Below, in pieces: positions 18,165 to 27,445 of a DNA stretch of 64,000 nt; the stretch's first letter is position 1; each line of letters opens with the position of its first letter. The DNA lies in assembly GCF_002028425.1 (NCBI RefSeq), contig NZ_CP020042.1, positions 2,666,001 to 2,730,000 of the forward strand, read 5' to 3'. Both the position numbers and the translations under genes were made by a program. This stretch comes from Streptomyces katrae. GTDB lineage: Bacteria > Actinomycetota > Actinomycetes > Streptomycetales > Streptomycetaceae. The notes under the pieces are model-generated. The model was not told the origin of the DNA and ran no database searches. It saw only the letters and a program-made list of their open reading frames with translations.

Positions 18165-19271
18165 CTAGGCCGGGCTGCGGAAGCCGATGGTGGGGACGGC
18201 CCGGCGGCGGTAGCAGGGGACGGCGCCGGGCGGGACGAGGGCGTCGAGGAAGGCGTAGCGGCCCCGCAGCTCCTCGGGGGCGGTGCGCCACCAGTGGGCC
18301 ACCTCGGACCAGCCCGGGGCGGAGAGGGAGCCGCCGAACTCCTGCACCGAGAGGGCGGCGGTCAGGCCGGCGAAGGCGAGCCGGTCCGCCAGCGGCCACC
18401 CCGCGAGGCTGCCGGTGACGAACCCGGCCACGTACACGTCCCCGGCGCCGGTCGGGTCCAGGGCGTCGACGGTGATCGCGGGGACCTCCGCCGTCTCGCC
18501 CGTGCGCGAGTCCACGGCGTACGAGCCCTCCGAGCCCATGGTCACCACGGCGACCGGAACCTTGTCCGCCAGCGCCCGGGCCGCGGCGCGGGGACAGTCG
18601 GTGCGGGTGTAGCGCATGGCCTCGCCGGCGTTGGGCAGGAAGGCCTCGCAGTGCTCCAGGTCGGTCAGGGAGCCGAGGTCCCACCGGCCGGTGTCGTCCC
18701 AGCCGACGTCGGCGAAGATCCGCGAGCCGCGGCGGGCCGCCTCGCCGATCCAGTCCTCGCGGCGGCCGGCGGCCAGCGAGGCCACGGCGGCACGGGTCCT
18801 CGGCGGACACCAGGGGAAGGGGCCGGGGCCGGCCGCGGGCGGGGCCTCGTGGCCGTGGGAGACCATCGTGCGCTCGCCCTCGTAGGCCATGGAGACGGTG
18901 ACGGGGCTGTGCCAGCCGGGGACGGTGCGGGACATGGACAGGTCGATGCCCTCGCCCTGTTCCAGGGCGTCCCAGCAGTACTCGCCGTAGTGGTCGTCGC
19001 CGAAGGCCGCGGCGAGGGAGGTGCGCAGGCCCAGGCGGGCCAGGGCGGTGGCCATGTTGGCGACGCCGCCGGGGCTGGAGCCCATGCCGCGCGCCCAGGA
19101 CTCCGTACCGCGGACGGGGGCGGAGTCGAGGCCGGTGAAGATGATGTCGAGGAAGACCGTGCCGGTCAGGAAGACGTCGCAGCCCGGCTCTCGGGGGTCG
19201 CGCAGCGGGCCGAGCGGGTCGAGGTCGTCGAGTGCTCCGGGGCGGCTGGTGCGGCTGTCCCGACTGGTCAC
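18165..19271 (-). CDS. PfkB family carbohydrate/nucleoside kinase
   Basis: 368 aa from GTG 19271, with GGGGGTT upstream. Ribokinase-fold kinases phosphorylate sugars or nucleosides with ATP. The C-terminal signature TVDALDPTGAGDVYVAGF holds the catalytic Asp and anion hole (GAGD). The N-terminal signature appears in GTVFLDIIFTGL and SPGGVANMATALARLGL. Substrate is undetermined. A position between rnz and phoH is conserved in Streptomyces as I recall it. 170 bp separate it from rnz. Confidence 0.9.
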   Translation of the reverse strand: MTSRDSRTSRPGALDDLDPLGPLRDPREPGCDVFLTGTVFLDIIFTGLDSAPVRGTESWARGMGSSPGGVANMATALARLGLRTSLAAAFGDDHYGEYCWDALEQGEGIDLSMSRTVPGWHSPVTVSMAYEGERTMVSHGHEAPPAAGPGPFPWCPPRTRAAVASLAAGRREDWIGEAARRGSRIFADVGWDDTGRWDLGSLTDLEHCEAFLPNAGEAMRYTRTDCPRAAARALADKVPVAVVTMGSEGSYAVDSRTGETAEVPAITVDALDPTGAGDVYVAGFVTGSLAGWPLADRLAFAGLTAALSVQEFGGSLSAPGWSEVAHWWRTAPEELRGRYAFLDALVPPGAVPCYRRRAVPTIGFRSPA

Positions 19272-19441
19272 GGTGTAACCCCCGTTGATGTGTCGTTTCT
19301 GCGTTCGGGTGAGGGGCCGCCGGGTTCGCCCGGACTCCCCTGGGCCGATCCCAGTGTGACGCACCTCACCTGAGCCCGGCTCTCCTTTCGCCGTCGTCCC
19401 ACTGGTCCCGGACGGGCCAGGGGGTGCCTGATGGACACCCC

Positions 19442-20344
19442 CTAGCGCTTCGGCAGGGCGACCCGGGCCAGGTCGGCCGCGATGGTCAGCTCCCCCTCGA
19501 ACCCGGCCTCCCGCGCCTCCCGTTCGAACTCCGAGGGATCGGAGTACCGCTGCGAGAAGTGCGTCAGCACCAGGTGCCGGACCCCGGCGTCCCGCGCCAC
19601 GCCCGCCGCCTGCCCGGCCGTGAGGTGGCCGTGGTCCTCCGCCAGCGCCGCGTCCGCGCCGAGGAACGTCGACTCGATGACCAGCATGTCGCAGCCCTGC
19701 GCCAGTTCGCTCACCCCCGCGCACAGCCGGGTGTCCATGACGAAGGCGAACCGCTGCCCCGCCCGGTGCTCGCTGACCTCCTCCAGGGTGACCTCCCCCA
19801 GCCGCCCCTCGCGCTGGATCCGCCCGACGTCCGGGCCCTTGATCCCGTGCCGCGCGAGCAGCTCCGGCCGCATCCGGCGCCCGTCCGGCTCGGTCAGCCG
19901 GTAGCCGAAGGACTCCACCGGGTGCGACAGGCGCCGGGCCTCCAGGACGTACGAGGGGCCCTGCGCGAGCACCCCGTCCCGCGCCACCGGCTCCTCCCGC
20001 AGCCGTACCGTCTCCCGGTAGGCGGTCGCGTACCGCAGCCGGTCGAAGAACTTCTGCCCGGAGGCCGGGTAGTGCGCGGTCACGGGGTGCGGGACCTGGT
20101 CGAGGTTGATCCGCTGGATCACCCCGGCCAGGCCGAGGCTGTGGTCACCGTGGAAGTGGGTGACGCAGATCCGGTTGATGTCGTGGGCCGCGACCCCGGC
20201 CCGCAGCATCTGCCGCTGCGTGCCCTCGCCCGGGTCGAAGAGGATGCCCTCGCCGTCCCAGCGCAGCAGGTAGCCGTTGTGGTTGCGGTGCCGGGTGGGT
20301 ACCTGGCTGGCGGTGCCGAGGACCACGAACTCGCGTACGGACAC
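19442..20344 (-). CDS. rnz: Ribonuclease Z (metallo-beta-lactamase fold)
   Basis: 300 aa. RNase Z removes 3' trailers from pre-tRNAs; that matters here because both tRNA-Ala genes in this window lack an encoded CCA. The zinc motif is [13 protein letters not shown], with later ligands in FVMDTRLC and [10 protein letters not shown]. The start [20 protein letters not shown] fits the family, and it begins 6 bp after the HIT gene stop. Some sequences annotated rnz in actinobacteria are shorter MBL hydrolases, but motif order and length here support RNase Z. Confidence 0.9.
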   Translation of the reverse strand: MSVREFVVLGTASQVPTRHRNHNGYLLRWDGEGILFDPGEGTQRQMLRAGVAAHDINRICVTHFHGDHSLGLAGVIQRINLDQVPHPVTAHYPASGQKFFDRLRYATAYRETVRLREEPVARDGVLAQGPSYVLEARRLSHPVESFGYRLTEPDGRRMRPELLARHGIKGPDVGRIQREGRLGEVTLEEVSEHRAGQRFAFVMDTRLCAGVSELAQGCDMLVIESTFLGADAALAEDHGHLTAGQAAGVARDAGVRHLVLTHFSQRYSDPSEFEREAREAGFEGELTIAADLARVALPKR

Positions 20345-20350
20345 GAACCG

Positions 20351-20710
20351 CTACCCGGGGGGCCACTGGAGGCCGCGGCCTCCCAGGACGTGCAGGTGGG
20401 CGTGGAAGACGGTCTGGCCCGCACCGGCGCCGGTGTTGAACACGACCCGGTAGCCGTGGTCGGCGATCTTCTCCTCGGCGGCGATCTCCCCGGCCTCACG
20501 CAGTATGTCGGCGATCACGGTCGGCTCGGCGGCGGCGAGGGAGGCGGCGTCGGGGTAGTGCACCTTCGGGATGACGAGCACGTGGGTCGGCGCCTGCGGG
20601 TTGATGTCCCGGAAGGCCACGGTGGTTTCGGTCTCCCGGACCACCGTCGCGGGGATCTTCCCCTCGACGATCTTGCAGAACAGGCAGTCCGCCTGCGGTT
20701 CCCCGGCCAT
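20351..20710 (-). CDS. HIT family nucleotide-binding protein
   Basis: 119 aa from ATG 20710, with GGGAGG seven bases upstream. The C-terminal histidine triad is FHAHLHVLGG, and the N-terminal CLFCKIVEGKIPATVV with two cysteines is typical of HinT-type proteins. These hydrolyse purine nucleoside phosphoramidates (AMP-NH-R). It is followed 6 bp later by rnz, so the two are probably one transcript. Confidence 0.94.
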   Translation of the reverse strand: MAGEPQADCLFCKIVEGKIPATVVRETETTVAFRDINPQAPTHVLVIPKVHYPDAASLAAAEPTVIADILREAGEIAAEEKIADHGYRVVFNTGAGAGQTVFHAHLHVLGGRGLQWPPG

Positions 20711-20891
20711 GGCCGTGCCTCCCGTGAAGTGGATCGGTCGGGGCATGCTACCGGCCCGGCCCCGGCCCCGCCCCGTCGGCCGAGCGGGCCTCCACCCCCC
20801 TCCGCCACCACCCCGAGCGGCCCGCGGCGCCGTGCGGGGCCGCGGCGGCGTCCGCCGGGCGCCCGGCAGGGCCGCGGTCCCGGCCCGGGGC

Positions 20892-21638
20892 CTACCCCCA
20901 GCGCCCCGTGCGCGCCAGCAGGACGGCGGTGGCCGCCGTGCCCGCCGTCGAGGTGCGCAGGACGCTGTGGCCCAGGCGGTACGGGCGGGCGCCCGCCTCC
21001 GCGAAGGCGGCCAGTTCCTCCGGGGAGACCCCGCCCTCGGGGCCGACCACCAGGACCACCGAGCCCGACTCGGGGAGGGCGGCCGTCGCCAGCGGCTCCG
21101 AGCCCGCCTCGCGGTCCTCGTGAAGCACCATGGCCAGATCGGCGGTGGCCAGCAGCGCGGCTACCTGCTTGGTGGACAGCGCCTCGCCGACCTCCGGGAA
21201 ACGGACCCGGCGCGACTGCTTGCCCGACTCCCGGGCGGTGGCCCGCCACTTGGCCAGGGACTTGGCCCCGCGCTCGCCGCGCCACTGGGTGATGCACCGG
21301 GAGGCCTGCCACGGCACGATGGCGTCGACCCCGGTCTCCGTCATCGTCTCCACGGCGACCTCGCCCCGGTCGCCCTTGGGCAGCGCCTGCACCACCGTGA
21401 TCCGCACGGCCGGCTCCGGCTCCTCCCGGATCTCGTGCAGGTCCATGACCACCAGGCGGTCCTTGCCCTCGGCCGCCTTGACCACGCCCTCCGCCCAGCG
21501 GCCCCGCCCGTCGGTGAGGACCACGTCCTCGCCCGGAGCCAGCCGCTTCACGGACACGGCGTGCCGCCCCTCGGGGCCGTCCAGCACGAACTCCGGCCCC
21601 GCGGGGACCTCTTCGACCACGAACACGGGGGCCGTCAT
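20892..21638 (-). CDS. rsmE: 16S rRNA (uracil(1498)-N(3))-methyltransferase
   Basis: 248 aa SPOUT-class methyltransferase that modifies U1498 of 16S rRNA. The N-terminal PUA-like domain (EFVLDGPEGRHAVSVKRLAPGEDVVL) precedes a knotted C-terminal domain with VVLVVGPEGGVSPEELAAF and LGHSVLRTSTAGTAA, the SAM-binding knot loops of RsmE. Its ATG overlaps the upstream nitronate monooxygenase stop by 4 bp (ATGA). dnaJ-(nmo)-rsmE order is widespread. Confidence 0.96.
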   Translation of the reverse strand: MTAPVFVVEEVPAGPEFVLDGPEGRHAVSVKRLAPGEDVVLTDGRGRWAEGVVKAAEGKDRLVVMDLHEIREEPEPAVRITVVQALPKGDRGEVAVETMTETGVDAIVPWQASRCITQWRGERGAKSLAKWRATARESGKQSRRVRFPEVGEALSTKQVAALLATADLAMVLHEDREAGSEPLATAALPESGSVVLVVGPEGGVSPEELAAFAEAGARPYRLGHSVLRTSTAGTAATAVLLARTGRWG

Positions 21639-22735
21639 GACGCTCTCCTCATCTGCAACACCTTCAACGCGCTCTGTGCCTCGGCCAGTTCTGCCGCCAG
21701 CACCTCCACCAGCTCCCCGGCCGGCAGCGCCCGGGCCAGCCGGTGCCCCTGCCCCGCCCACAGCGCCATGCCCTGCGGGTCCCCGGCCGCGGCGGCCGCC
21801 TTGCGCAGCCCCGAGGTCATGTGGTGGATCTGGGGGTAGGCGGCCGGGGCGTACGGGCCGTGCTCGCGCACGAACCGGTTCACCAGGCCCCGCCCGGGCC
21901 GGCCCGAGAAGGCCCGGGTCAGCTCGGTGTGCGGGAACATCGGGTCGGTCAGGGCCTTCTTGTGCAGCGGGTGGGCGCCCGACTCCCGGCAGGCCAGGAA
22001 GGCCGTGCCCAGCTGCGCGGCCTCCGCGCCCGCCGCTAGCAGCGCGGCGATCTGCGCGCCGCGCATCACCCCGCCCGCCGCGATGATCGGCAGGGCCACG
22101 GCCTCCCGGACCTGGGTGACCAGGGCGAGCAGGCCGACGCCGGCCGTGCCGTCGGTCTGCGGGTCGTCGCGGTGGGTGCCCTGGTGGCCGCCGGCCTCGA
22201 CGCCCTGGACGCAGACGGCGTCGGCGCCGGCAGCCTGGGCGGCGCGGGCCTCCTCGGCCGAGGTCACGGTGACGATCGTGTACGTGCCGGCCGCCCGCAG
22301 GCGCGCCAGGGCGGCGGGGTCGGGACAGCCGAAGGTGAAGGAGACGACCCGTACCGGGTCCTCCAGCAGGATGGCGAGCTTGGCGTCGTAGCCGTCGTCG
22401 CTGGTGCCGATGATGTCCTCCTCCGCGAGGGAGACCTCGTACCAGCTCGCCTCTCCGGCCAGCTGCCCGCGGTAGGCCTCGACGGCGGCCGGGTCGACCT
22501 GGCCGGACTGCGGGAGGAAGAGGTTCACGCCGAAGGGGCGCCGGGTGAGTCCGCGCGTCTGCTTGATCTCCTGGTACATGCCGTCGGCGGTCTTGTAGCC
22601 GCCGGCCAGGAAGCCGAGCCCGCCCGCTTCGCACACGGCGGCGACGAGGGGCGGGCCGGAGACGCCGCCCGCCATGGGAGCCTGCACGATCGGATACGGG
22701 TGGAGACCGTTCGGTGCGGAGGACATGGACTGCAT
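21635..22735 (-). CDS. Nitronate monooxygenase (2-nitropropane dioxygenase-like)
   Basis: 366 aa FMN-dependent TIM-barrel protein. IVQAPMAGGVSGPPLVAAV at the N terminus, GVEAGGHQGTH in mid-protein and IIAAGGVMRGAQIAALLAAG for the FMN phosphate are family signatures. These enzymes oxidise alkyl nitronates, detoxifying propionate-3-nitronate and similar compounds. ATG 22735 and ATG 22726 are both possible starts and neither has a clear ribosome site. Its 3' end overlaps rsmE by 4 bp, so the two are coupled. Confidence 0.9.
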   Translation of the reverse strand: MQSMSSAPNGLHPYPIVQAPMAGGVSGPPLVAAVCEAGGLGFLAGGYKTADGMYQEIKQTRGLTRRPFGVNLFLPQSGQVDPAAVEAYRGQLAGEASWYEVSLAEEDIIGTSDDGYDAKLAILLEDPVRVVSFTFGCPDPAALARLRAAGTYTIVTVTSAEEARAAQAAGADAVCVQGVEAGGHQGTHRDDPQTDGTAGVGLLALVTQVREAVALPIIAAGGVMRGAQIAALLAAGAEAAQLGTAFLACRESGAHPLHKKALTDPMFPHTELTRAFSGRPGRGLVNRFVREHGPYAPAAYPQIHHMTSGLRKAAAAAGDPQGMALWAGQGHRLARALPAGELVEVLAAELAEAQSALKVLQMRRAS

Positions 22736-22813
22736 CGTGCCATGTCCGGGTCACGGCGCCGAATCATGGCATTCGCCTGGCATAGTCCGCTTTCCCGGCG
22801 GCCCGGCAACGGC

Positions 22814-22849
22814 GAGAGCCCGGTACGGGGTCTCCCGTACCGGGCTCTC
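22814..22849 (-). terminator. Terminator downstream of dnaJ
   Basis: A perfect 16-bp stem (GAGAGCCCGGTACGGG / CCCGTACCGGGCTCTC) with a 4-nt loop lies 22 bp past the dnaJ stop, ending the hrcA-dnaJ unit before the nmo gene. Confidence 0.8.
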
Positions 22850-22871
22850 GCGGGGTCCGTCCGCCGAGCGG

Positions 22872-24011
22872 TCAGCGGCCGTTGAACGCGTCCTTCAGGC
22901 GGCTGAACAGGCCCTGCTGGCCCGGCGCGAACTGGCCCATGGGCCGCTCCTCACCGCGCAGCTTGGCGAGCTGGCGCAGCAGCTCCTCCTGCTGGGCGTC
23001 CAGCTTGCCGGGGGTGGTGACCTCGACGTGGACGATCAGGTCGCCCCGGCCGCCGCCGCGCAGGTGCGTGACGCCGCGCCCGTGCAGCGGGATCGCCTGG
23101 CCGGACTGGGTGCCGGGGCGGACGTCGATCTCCTCCAAGCCGTCCAGCGTCTCCAGCGGGCACTTGGTGCCCAGGGCCGCGGCCGTCATGGGGATGGTCA
23201 CCGTGCAGTGCAGGTCGTCCCCGCGCCGCTGGAAGGTCGGGTGCGGCAGCTCGTGGATCTCCACGTACAGGTCGCCGGCGGGGCCGCCGCCGGGGCCGAC
23301 CTCGCCCTCGCCCGCGAGCTGGATCCGGGTGCCGTTCTCGACGCCGGCCGGGATCTTGACCGTCAGGCTGCGGCGGGAGCGGACCCGGCCGTCGCCCGCG
23401 CACTCGGGGCACGGGGTCGGGACCACGGTGCCGAAGCCCTGGCACTGCGGGCAGGGGCGCGAGGTCATGACCTGGCCCAGGAAGGACCGGGTGACCTGCG
23501 AGACCTCACCGCGGCCGCGGCACATGTCACAGGTCTGCGCGGAGGTGCCGGGTGCGGCGCCCTCGCCGGAGCAGGTGCCGCAGACCACGGCGGTGTCGAC
23601 CTGGATGTCCTTGGTCGTGCCGAAGGCCGCCTCGTCCAGCTCCAGGTCGAGGCGGATCATGGCGTCCTGGCCGCGGCGGGTCCGCGAGCGCGGGCCGCGC
23701 TGCGAGGCCTGGCCGAAGAAGGCGTCCATGATGTCGGAGAAGTTGCCGAAGCCGCCGGCTCCGAAGCCGCCCGCGCCACCGCCGCCGCCCGAGGAGGACA
23801 GCGGGTCGCCGCCGAGGTCGTAGACCTGCTTCTTCTGCGGGTCCGAGAGGACCTCGTAGGCCGCGTTGATCTCCTTGAAGCGCTCCTGCGTCTTCGGGTC
23901 CGGGTTCACGTCCGGGTGGAGTTCACGCGCGAGGCGGCGGAAGGCCTTCTTGATCTCGTCCTGCGATGCGTCGCGGCGCACGCCGAGTACGGCGTAGTAG
24001 TCCGTGGCCAC
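22872..24011 (-). CDS. dnaJ: Chaperone DnaJ (hrcA-linked paralogue)
   Basis: 379 aa. The J domain at the N terminus (ATDYYAVLGVRRDASQDEIK) carries the HPD tripeptide in ELHPDVNPD. A Gly-rich linker follows, then four CxxCxGxG zinc-finger repeats (CGTCSGEG, CDMCRGRG, CPQCQGFG, CPECAGDG) and the C-terminal substrate-binding domain. It stimulates the DnaK ATPase. The GTG start abuts the hrcA stop with no gap, so it is co-expressed with hrcA and under CIRCE control. This is the second, hrcA-associated dnaJ of Streptomyces, distinct from the copy in the dnaK operon. Confidence 0.96.
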   Translation of the reverse strand: MATDYYAVLGVRRDASQDEIKKAFRRLARELHPDVNPDPKTQERFKEINAAYEVLSDPQKKQVYDLGGDPLSSSGGGGGAGGFGAGGFGNFSDIMDAFFGQASQRGPRSRTRRGQDAMIRLDLELDEAAFGTTKDIQVDTAVVCGTCSGEGAAPGTSAQTCDMCRGRGEVSQVTRSFLGQVMTSRPCPQCQGFGTVVPTPCPECAGDGRVRSRRSLTVKIPAGVENGTRIQLAGEGEVGPGGGPAGDLYVEIHELPHPTFQRRGDDLHCTVTIPMTAAALGTKCPLETLDGLEEIDVRPGTQSGQAIPLHGRGVTHLRGGGRGDLIVHVEVTTPGKLDAQQEELLRQLAKLRGEERPMGQFAPGQQGLFSRLKDAFNGR

Positions 24012-25028
24012 TTACGACTCCGCCAGGATCTGTCCGACGTAACGTGCCACTGCGCGTACCGCTCCCATCGTTCCGGGGTAGTCCATGCGGGTCGGTCCGA
24101 CCACGCCGAGTTTGGCGACTGCTTCGCCGCCCGAACCGTAGCCGACGGACACGACCGACGTGGAGTTGAGCCCCTCGTAGGCGTTCTCGTGCCCGATCCG
24201 TACGGCCATCCCCGACTCTCCGGCCTCGCCCAGCAGCTTCAGGAGCACCACGTGCTCCTCGAGCGCTTCCAGGACGGGCCTGATCGTCAAGGGAAAATCA
24301 TGTCCGAAGCGAGTGAGGTTGGCGGTGCCGCCGATCATCAGCCGCTCCTCCGCCTCCTCGGCCAGCGTTTCGAGGAGGGTCGCGAGCACCGCCTTGACGG
24401 TGGCCCGGTCGTCGATCTCGAACGACTCCGGCAGGTCCTGCACCAGGTTCGGAACGTCGGTGAAACGACGGCCGACCACCCGGCTGTTGAGCCGTGCCCG
24501 CAGATCGGCGAGGGAGTTCTCGCCGAACGGGGTCTGGGTGTCGACCATGCGCTGCTCGACCCGTCCGGTGTCGGTGATCAGCACGAGCATCAGCCGGGCC
24601 GGGGCCAGCGACAGCAGCTCGACGTGCCGGACGGTGGAGCGGGTCAGCGACGGGTACTGGACGACGGCGACCTGGCGGGTCAGCTGCGCGAGCAGCCGGA
24701 CCGTGCGGCCGACGACGTCGTCGAGGTCCACGGCCCCGTCGAGGAAGTTCTGGATGGCCCGCCGCTCGGGCGTCGACAGCGGCTTGACGCCGGCCAGCTT
24801 GTCGACGAAGAGGCGGTAGCCCTTGTCGGTGGGGATCCGGCCGGCGCTGGTGTGGGGCTGTGCGATGTAGCCCTCCTCCTCCAGCACCGCCATGTCGTTG
24901 CGCACGGTGGCCGGTGAGACGCCCAGCTTGTGCCGCTCGGTGAGGGCCTTGGAGCCGACGGGCTCCTCCGTCCCGACGTAGTCCTGGACGATGGCGCGCA
25001 GCACTTCGAGTCTGCGTTCACTGAGCAT
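24012..25028 (-). CDS. hrcA: Heat-inducible transcriptional repressor HrcA
   Basis: 338 aa from ATG 25028 ([20 protein letters not shown]), with GGAGG eight bases upstream. The N-terminal winged helix ([20 protein letters not shown], then [20 protein letters not shown]) binds CIRCE, followed by GAF-like and dimerisation regions. HrcA represses chaperone genes at normal temperature, with GroEL acting as thermosensor in other species. A perfect CIRCE element lies 93 bp upstream of its start, so it autoregulates itself and dnaJ. Confidence 0.97.
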   Translation of the reverse strand: MLSERRLEVLRAIVQDYVGTEEPVGSKALTERHKLGVSPATVRNDMAVLEEEGYIAQPHTSAGRIPTDKGYRLFVDKLAGVKPLSTPERRAIQNFLDGAVDLDDVVGRTVRLLAQLTRQVAVVQYPSLTRSTVRHVELLSLAPARLMLVLITDTGRVEQRMVDTQTPFGENSLADLRARLNSRVVGRRFTDVPNLVQDLPESFEIDDRATVKAVLATLLETLAEEAEERLMIGGTANLTRFGHDFPLTIRPVLEALEEHVVLLKLLGEAGESGMAVRIGHENAYEGLNSTSVVSVGYGSGGEAVAKLGVVGPTRMDYPGTMGAVRAVARYVGQILAES

Positions 25029-25120
25029 TGCGCACACCTCCGGATGCGGTCGGTCGTCGGGCGGTCGTGGCCGGGCAGTCCTGCGGTCCTGCGTTCCTGC
25101 CGGCTTGCGGTCTTGATCGG

Positions 25121-25147
25121 CTGGCACTCTGCTCGTCCGAGTGCCAG
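25121..25147. promoter_or_regulatory. CIRCE operator (HrcA binding site)
   Basis: CTGGCACTC-N9-GAGTGCCAG is a perfect 9-9-9 inverted repeat matching the CIRCE consensus TTAGCACTC-N9-GAGTGCTAA except at the outer positions. It lies just downstream of the predicted hrcA -10 element, where bound HrcA would block initiation or clearance. Confidence 0.95.
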
Positions 25148-25160
25148 AGATCCCCCGCTC

Positions 25161-25191
25161 AGTGTACGGCCGGGTAGTACGCCGCAGGCAA
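25161..25191 (-). promoter_or_regulatory. Candidate hrcA promoter
   Basis: On the minus strand TTGCCT and TACACT are separated by 19 bp, slightly long for a vegetative promoter. The start point would fall right at the CIRCE element. Confidence 0.45.
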
Positions 25192-25219
25192 GGGTGGCCC
25201 GCCAGGGTAGCGTCGCGGC

Positions 25220-25951
25220 ATGGACGTACGTTGGGAAGAGGCGGGCTGGGAACGGGTGGCCGCGCGGGTGGGCCGACGACGCCTCCCGGTGTGGGACTGC
25301 ACGGTGGGGCTGGTGGTGGGGGACGACTCGGTGCTCCTGATCGACCCCGGATCGAGTGTGCGGGAAGGGGCTCAGGTGCGTGCCGAGGCGGAGCGGCTGA
25401 CCGGGCGGCACGTGACCCATATCGCATTCACGCACGGACATTTCGATCACGTGCTGGGGGGTCCCGCCTTCTCCGGCGCCCAGTTCTACGGGGCGGTCGG
25501 ACTGGAGCGGCTGCTGGCGACGTCCGGGGGCCGCGAGGAGCTGCGGGAGAGCGCCGTGGCCCAGGGCCTGCCGCAGGACGCGGCCGCGGAGGCGTGCGAC
25601 CTGCTCCAGGCCCCGGGGCACCTGGTGTCGGGCGAGTGGACGCTGGAGCTCGGCGGGGTGCAGGTGCTGCTCGCCAACGTGGGGCCCGCGCACTCCCAGC
25701 ACGACCTGGCCGTCTTCGTGCCGGGCGAGCGGGAGGCGGTGTTCTGCGGGGACCTGGTCGAGGAGTCCGGGGAGCCCCAGGCGGGCTCGGACGCAGTGCC
25801 GGGCCAGTGGCCGGCGGCCCTGGACCGGCTGCTGTCGCTGGGCGGGGAGGACGCGCTGTACGTGCCGGGTCACGGAGCGGTGGTGGACGCGGGCTTCGTG
25901 CGTGCGCAACGCGACACACTGGCGGACCGGTTCGGCGTGTCGCGGGCGTGA
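25220..25951 (+). CDS. MBL-fold metallo-hydrolase
   Basis: 243 aa, cytoplasmic. The dinuclear zinc motif is [12 protein letters not shown] (HxHxDH), with later ligands in [14 protein letters not shown] (H), VFCGDLVEE (D) and YVPGHGAVV (H). It resembles glyoxalase II-like or B-type hydrolases, but the substrate is unknown. It is divergent from hrcA with the CIRCE region between them, though the operator is about 70 bp away from this start. It is followed 28 bp later by the DUF3097 gene. Confidence 0.88.
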   Translation: MDVRWEEAGWERVAARVGRRRLPVWDCTVGLVVGDDSVLLIDPGSSVREGAQVRAEAERLTGRHVTHIAFTHGHFDHVLGGPAFSGAQFYGAVGLERLLATSGGREELRESAVAQGLPQDAAAEACDLLQAPGHLVSGEWTLELGGVQVLLANVGPAHSQHDLAVFVPGEREAVFCGDLVEESGEPQAGSDAVPGQWPAALDRLLSLGGEDALYVPGHGAVVDAGFVRAQRDTLADRFGVSRA

Positions 25952-25979
25952 GGGCGGCCGCGCTCCTAGTGTCGGCCGG

Positions 25980-26789
25980 ATGCGTGAGTACTCCCCCGAC
26001 CTGACCCCGCAGTGGAAGCGCGCCAAGGCCGTTCCGGAGGTGCCGGCCGACCCCGATCTGGTGGTCGAGGTGGCGGGTACGGACTTCTGCGGCGCAGTGG
26101 TGGCGTGCGAGGCGGGCACGGTGACCCTGGAGGACCGGTTCGGCAGGCGCCGGGTGTTCCCGCTGGAGCCGCGCGGCTTCCTGCTGGACGGCGCGGTGGT
26201 GACGCTGACCCGCCCCTCACGGGCTCCGGCCGGGCCGGCCCGTACGGCCTCGGGCTCGATCGCCGTCCCGGGGGCGCGGGCGCGGGTGGCCCGGGCGGGG
26301 CGGATCTACGTGGAGGGGCGGCACGACGCGGAGCTGGTCGAGCGGGTCTGGGGCGACGACCTGCGGATCGAGGGCGTGGTGGTGGAGTACCTGGAGGGGG
26401 TCGACGACCTCGCGGCGGTGGTGGCCGAGTTCGCCCCGGGTCCGGACGCGCGGCTCGGGGTCCTGGTGGACCACCTGGTGCCGGGGTCGAAGGAGTCCCG
26501 GATCGCGGCGTCGGTGACCGGGCCGGACGTGCTGGTGGTGGGCCACCCGTACGTGGACGTCTGGCAGGCGGTGAAGCCGTCGGCGCTGGGCATCGGCGCG
26601 TGGCCGGAGGTTCCGCGCGGCCAGGACTGGAAGACGGGCGTCTGCCGGGCCCTGGGCTGGCCGGAGAACACGGGGGCCGCCTGGCAGCACATCCTGTCCC
26701 GCGTGACGTCCTACCGCGACCTGGAGCCTACGCTGCTGGGGCGGGTGGAGGAGCTGATCGACTTCGTCACGGATAGTGGTGGGGCCTGA
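25980..26789 (+). CDS. DUF3097 family protein
   Basis: 269 aa from ATG 25980 (MREYSPDLTPQWKRAKAVPE). It matches the actinobacterial DUF3097 family in N terminus and in the C-terminal blocks GVLVDHLVPGSKESRIAASV and NTGAAWQHILSRVTSYRDL. The middle contains VARAGRIYVEGRHDAELVER and DDLRIEGVVVEYLEGVDD, which look like a Toprim-type fold (E and DxD positions). That reading is mine and unconfirmed. Function unknown. Its 3' end overlaps the convergent Uma2 gene by 23 bp. Confidence 0.85.
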   Translation: MREYSPDLTPQWKRAKAVPEVPADPDLVVEVAGTDFCGAVVACEAGTVTLEDRFGRRRVFPLEPRGFLLDGAVVTLTRPSRAPAGPARTASGSIAVPGARARVARAGRIYVEGRHDAELVERVWGDDLRIEGVVVEYLEGVDDLAAVVAEFAPGPDARLGVLVDHLVPGSKESRIAASVTGPDVLVVGHPYVDVWQAVKPSALGIGAWPEVPRGQDWKTGVCRALGWPENTGAAWQHILSRVTSYRDLEPTLLGRVEELIDFVTDSGGA

Positions 26790-27345
26790 CGCCCTGGAAC
26801 GTGCCGAAGTCGCTCGTGTCCAGCTCGATGCCGAGCGGCTCCAGCGGCAGCGGCTCGCCGAACTTCGTGACCCGTTGCGCACGGTAGTCGGCGTCGTCCC
26901 CCTTCCCGACGGGGATGGTCAGCAGGACGCACTGCCCGACGACCGGGTCGACGATCAGGTAGGCGGGCACCCGGCCCGCGGCATAGATCGAGCGCTTGAC
27001 CACGTAGTCCCTGTCGACGCTGGTTTTGGACACGACCTCCACCACCAGCGTGATCAGCTGCGACGGCAGGAGGCGGCCCGACCCCGGGTGTGCCTGGCGG
27101 TCCAGGACCACCAGGTCGGGCACGGGCTCGCTCGCCTCGTCGACGATGTCGACGTCCTGGGTCTGGAGCCGCGCCCAGCGCTTGCGCGGGATCTGGTCCT
27201 GCACGTCCTCCACGATCAGGTTGTGCACCAGATCGGGACTGGCGATCATCACGATTTCCCCCCGGAGGAGCTCGACCTTGACTCCGTCGGGAGGCTGGAA
27301 CCCCTCGAAGAACTTGGCCATCCCACGCTCGTCCACAGCGGTCAT
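26767..27345 (-). CDS. Uma2 family putative endonuclease
   Basis: 192 aa from ATG 27345, with GGAGG nine bases upstream. Uma2 proteins have a PD-(D/E)xK nuclease-like fold; here the acidic core is seen in PVPDLVVLDR and LVVEVVSKTSVDRDYVVKRS, and the substrate side in PAYLIVDP. They are heavily multiplied in Streptomyces and cyanobacteria and their role is unsettled. Biochemical activity is inferred only from the fold. The gene overlaps the end of DUF3097 tail to tail. Confidence 0.88.
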   Translation of the reverse strand: MTAVDERGMAKFFEGFQPPDGVKVELLRGEIVMIASPDLVHNLIVEDVQDQIPRKRWARLQTQDVDIVDEASEPVPDLVVLDRQAHPGSGRLLPSQLITLVVEVVSKTSVDRDYVVKRSIYAAGRVPAYLIVDPVVGQCVLLTIPVGKGDDADYRAQRVTKFGEPLPLEPLGIELDTSDFGTFQGVRPHHYP

Positions 27346-27445
27346 CTCCGTGGTCCTCCACATCCGCCGCGTACTGTCGACGGCAGCCTAGGGACAGCGT
27401 AGGCAGAGGGCTCCGGGTTACGGGGGGATTCACCCGGGCGGGGGA

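Noticed and set aside
26767..27345. Uma2 protein as part of a defence system
   Set aside because: No partner genes of a known defence type adjoin it; Uma2 copies are commonplace in Streptomyces.
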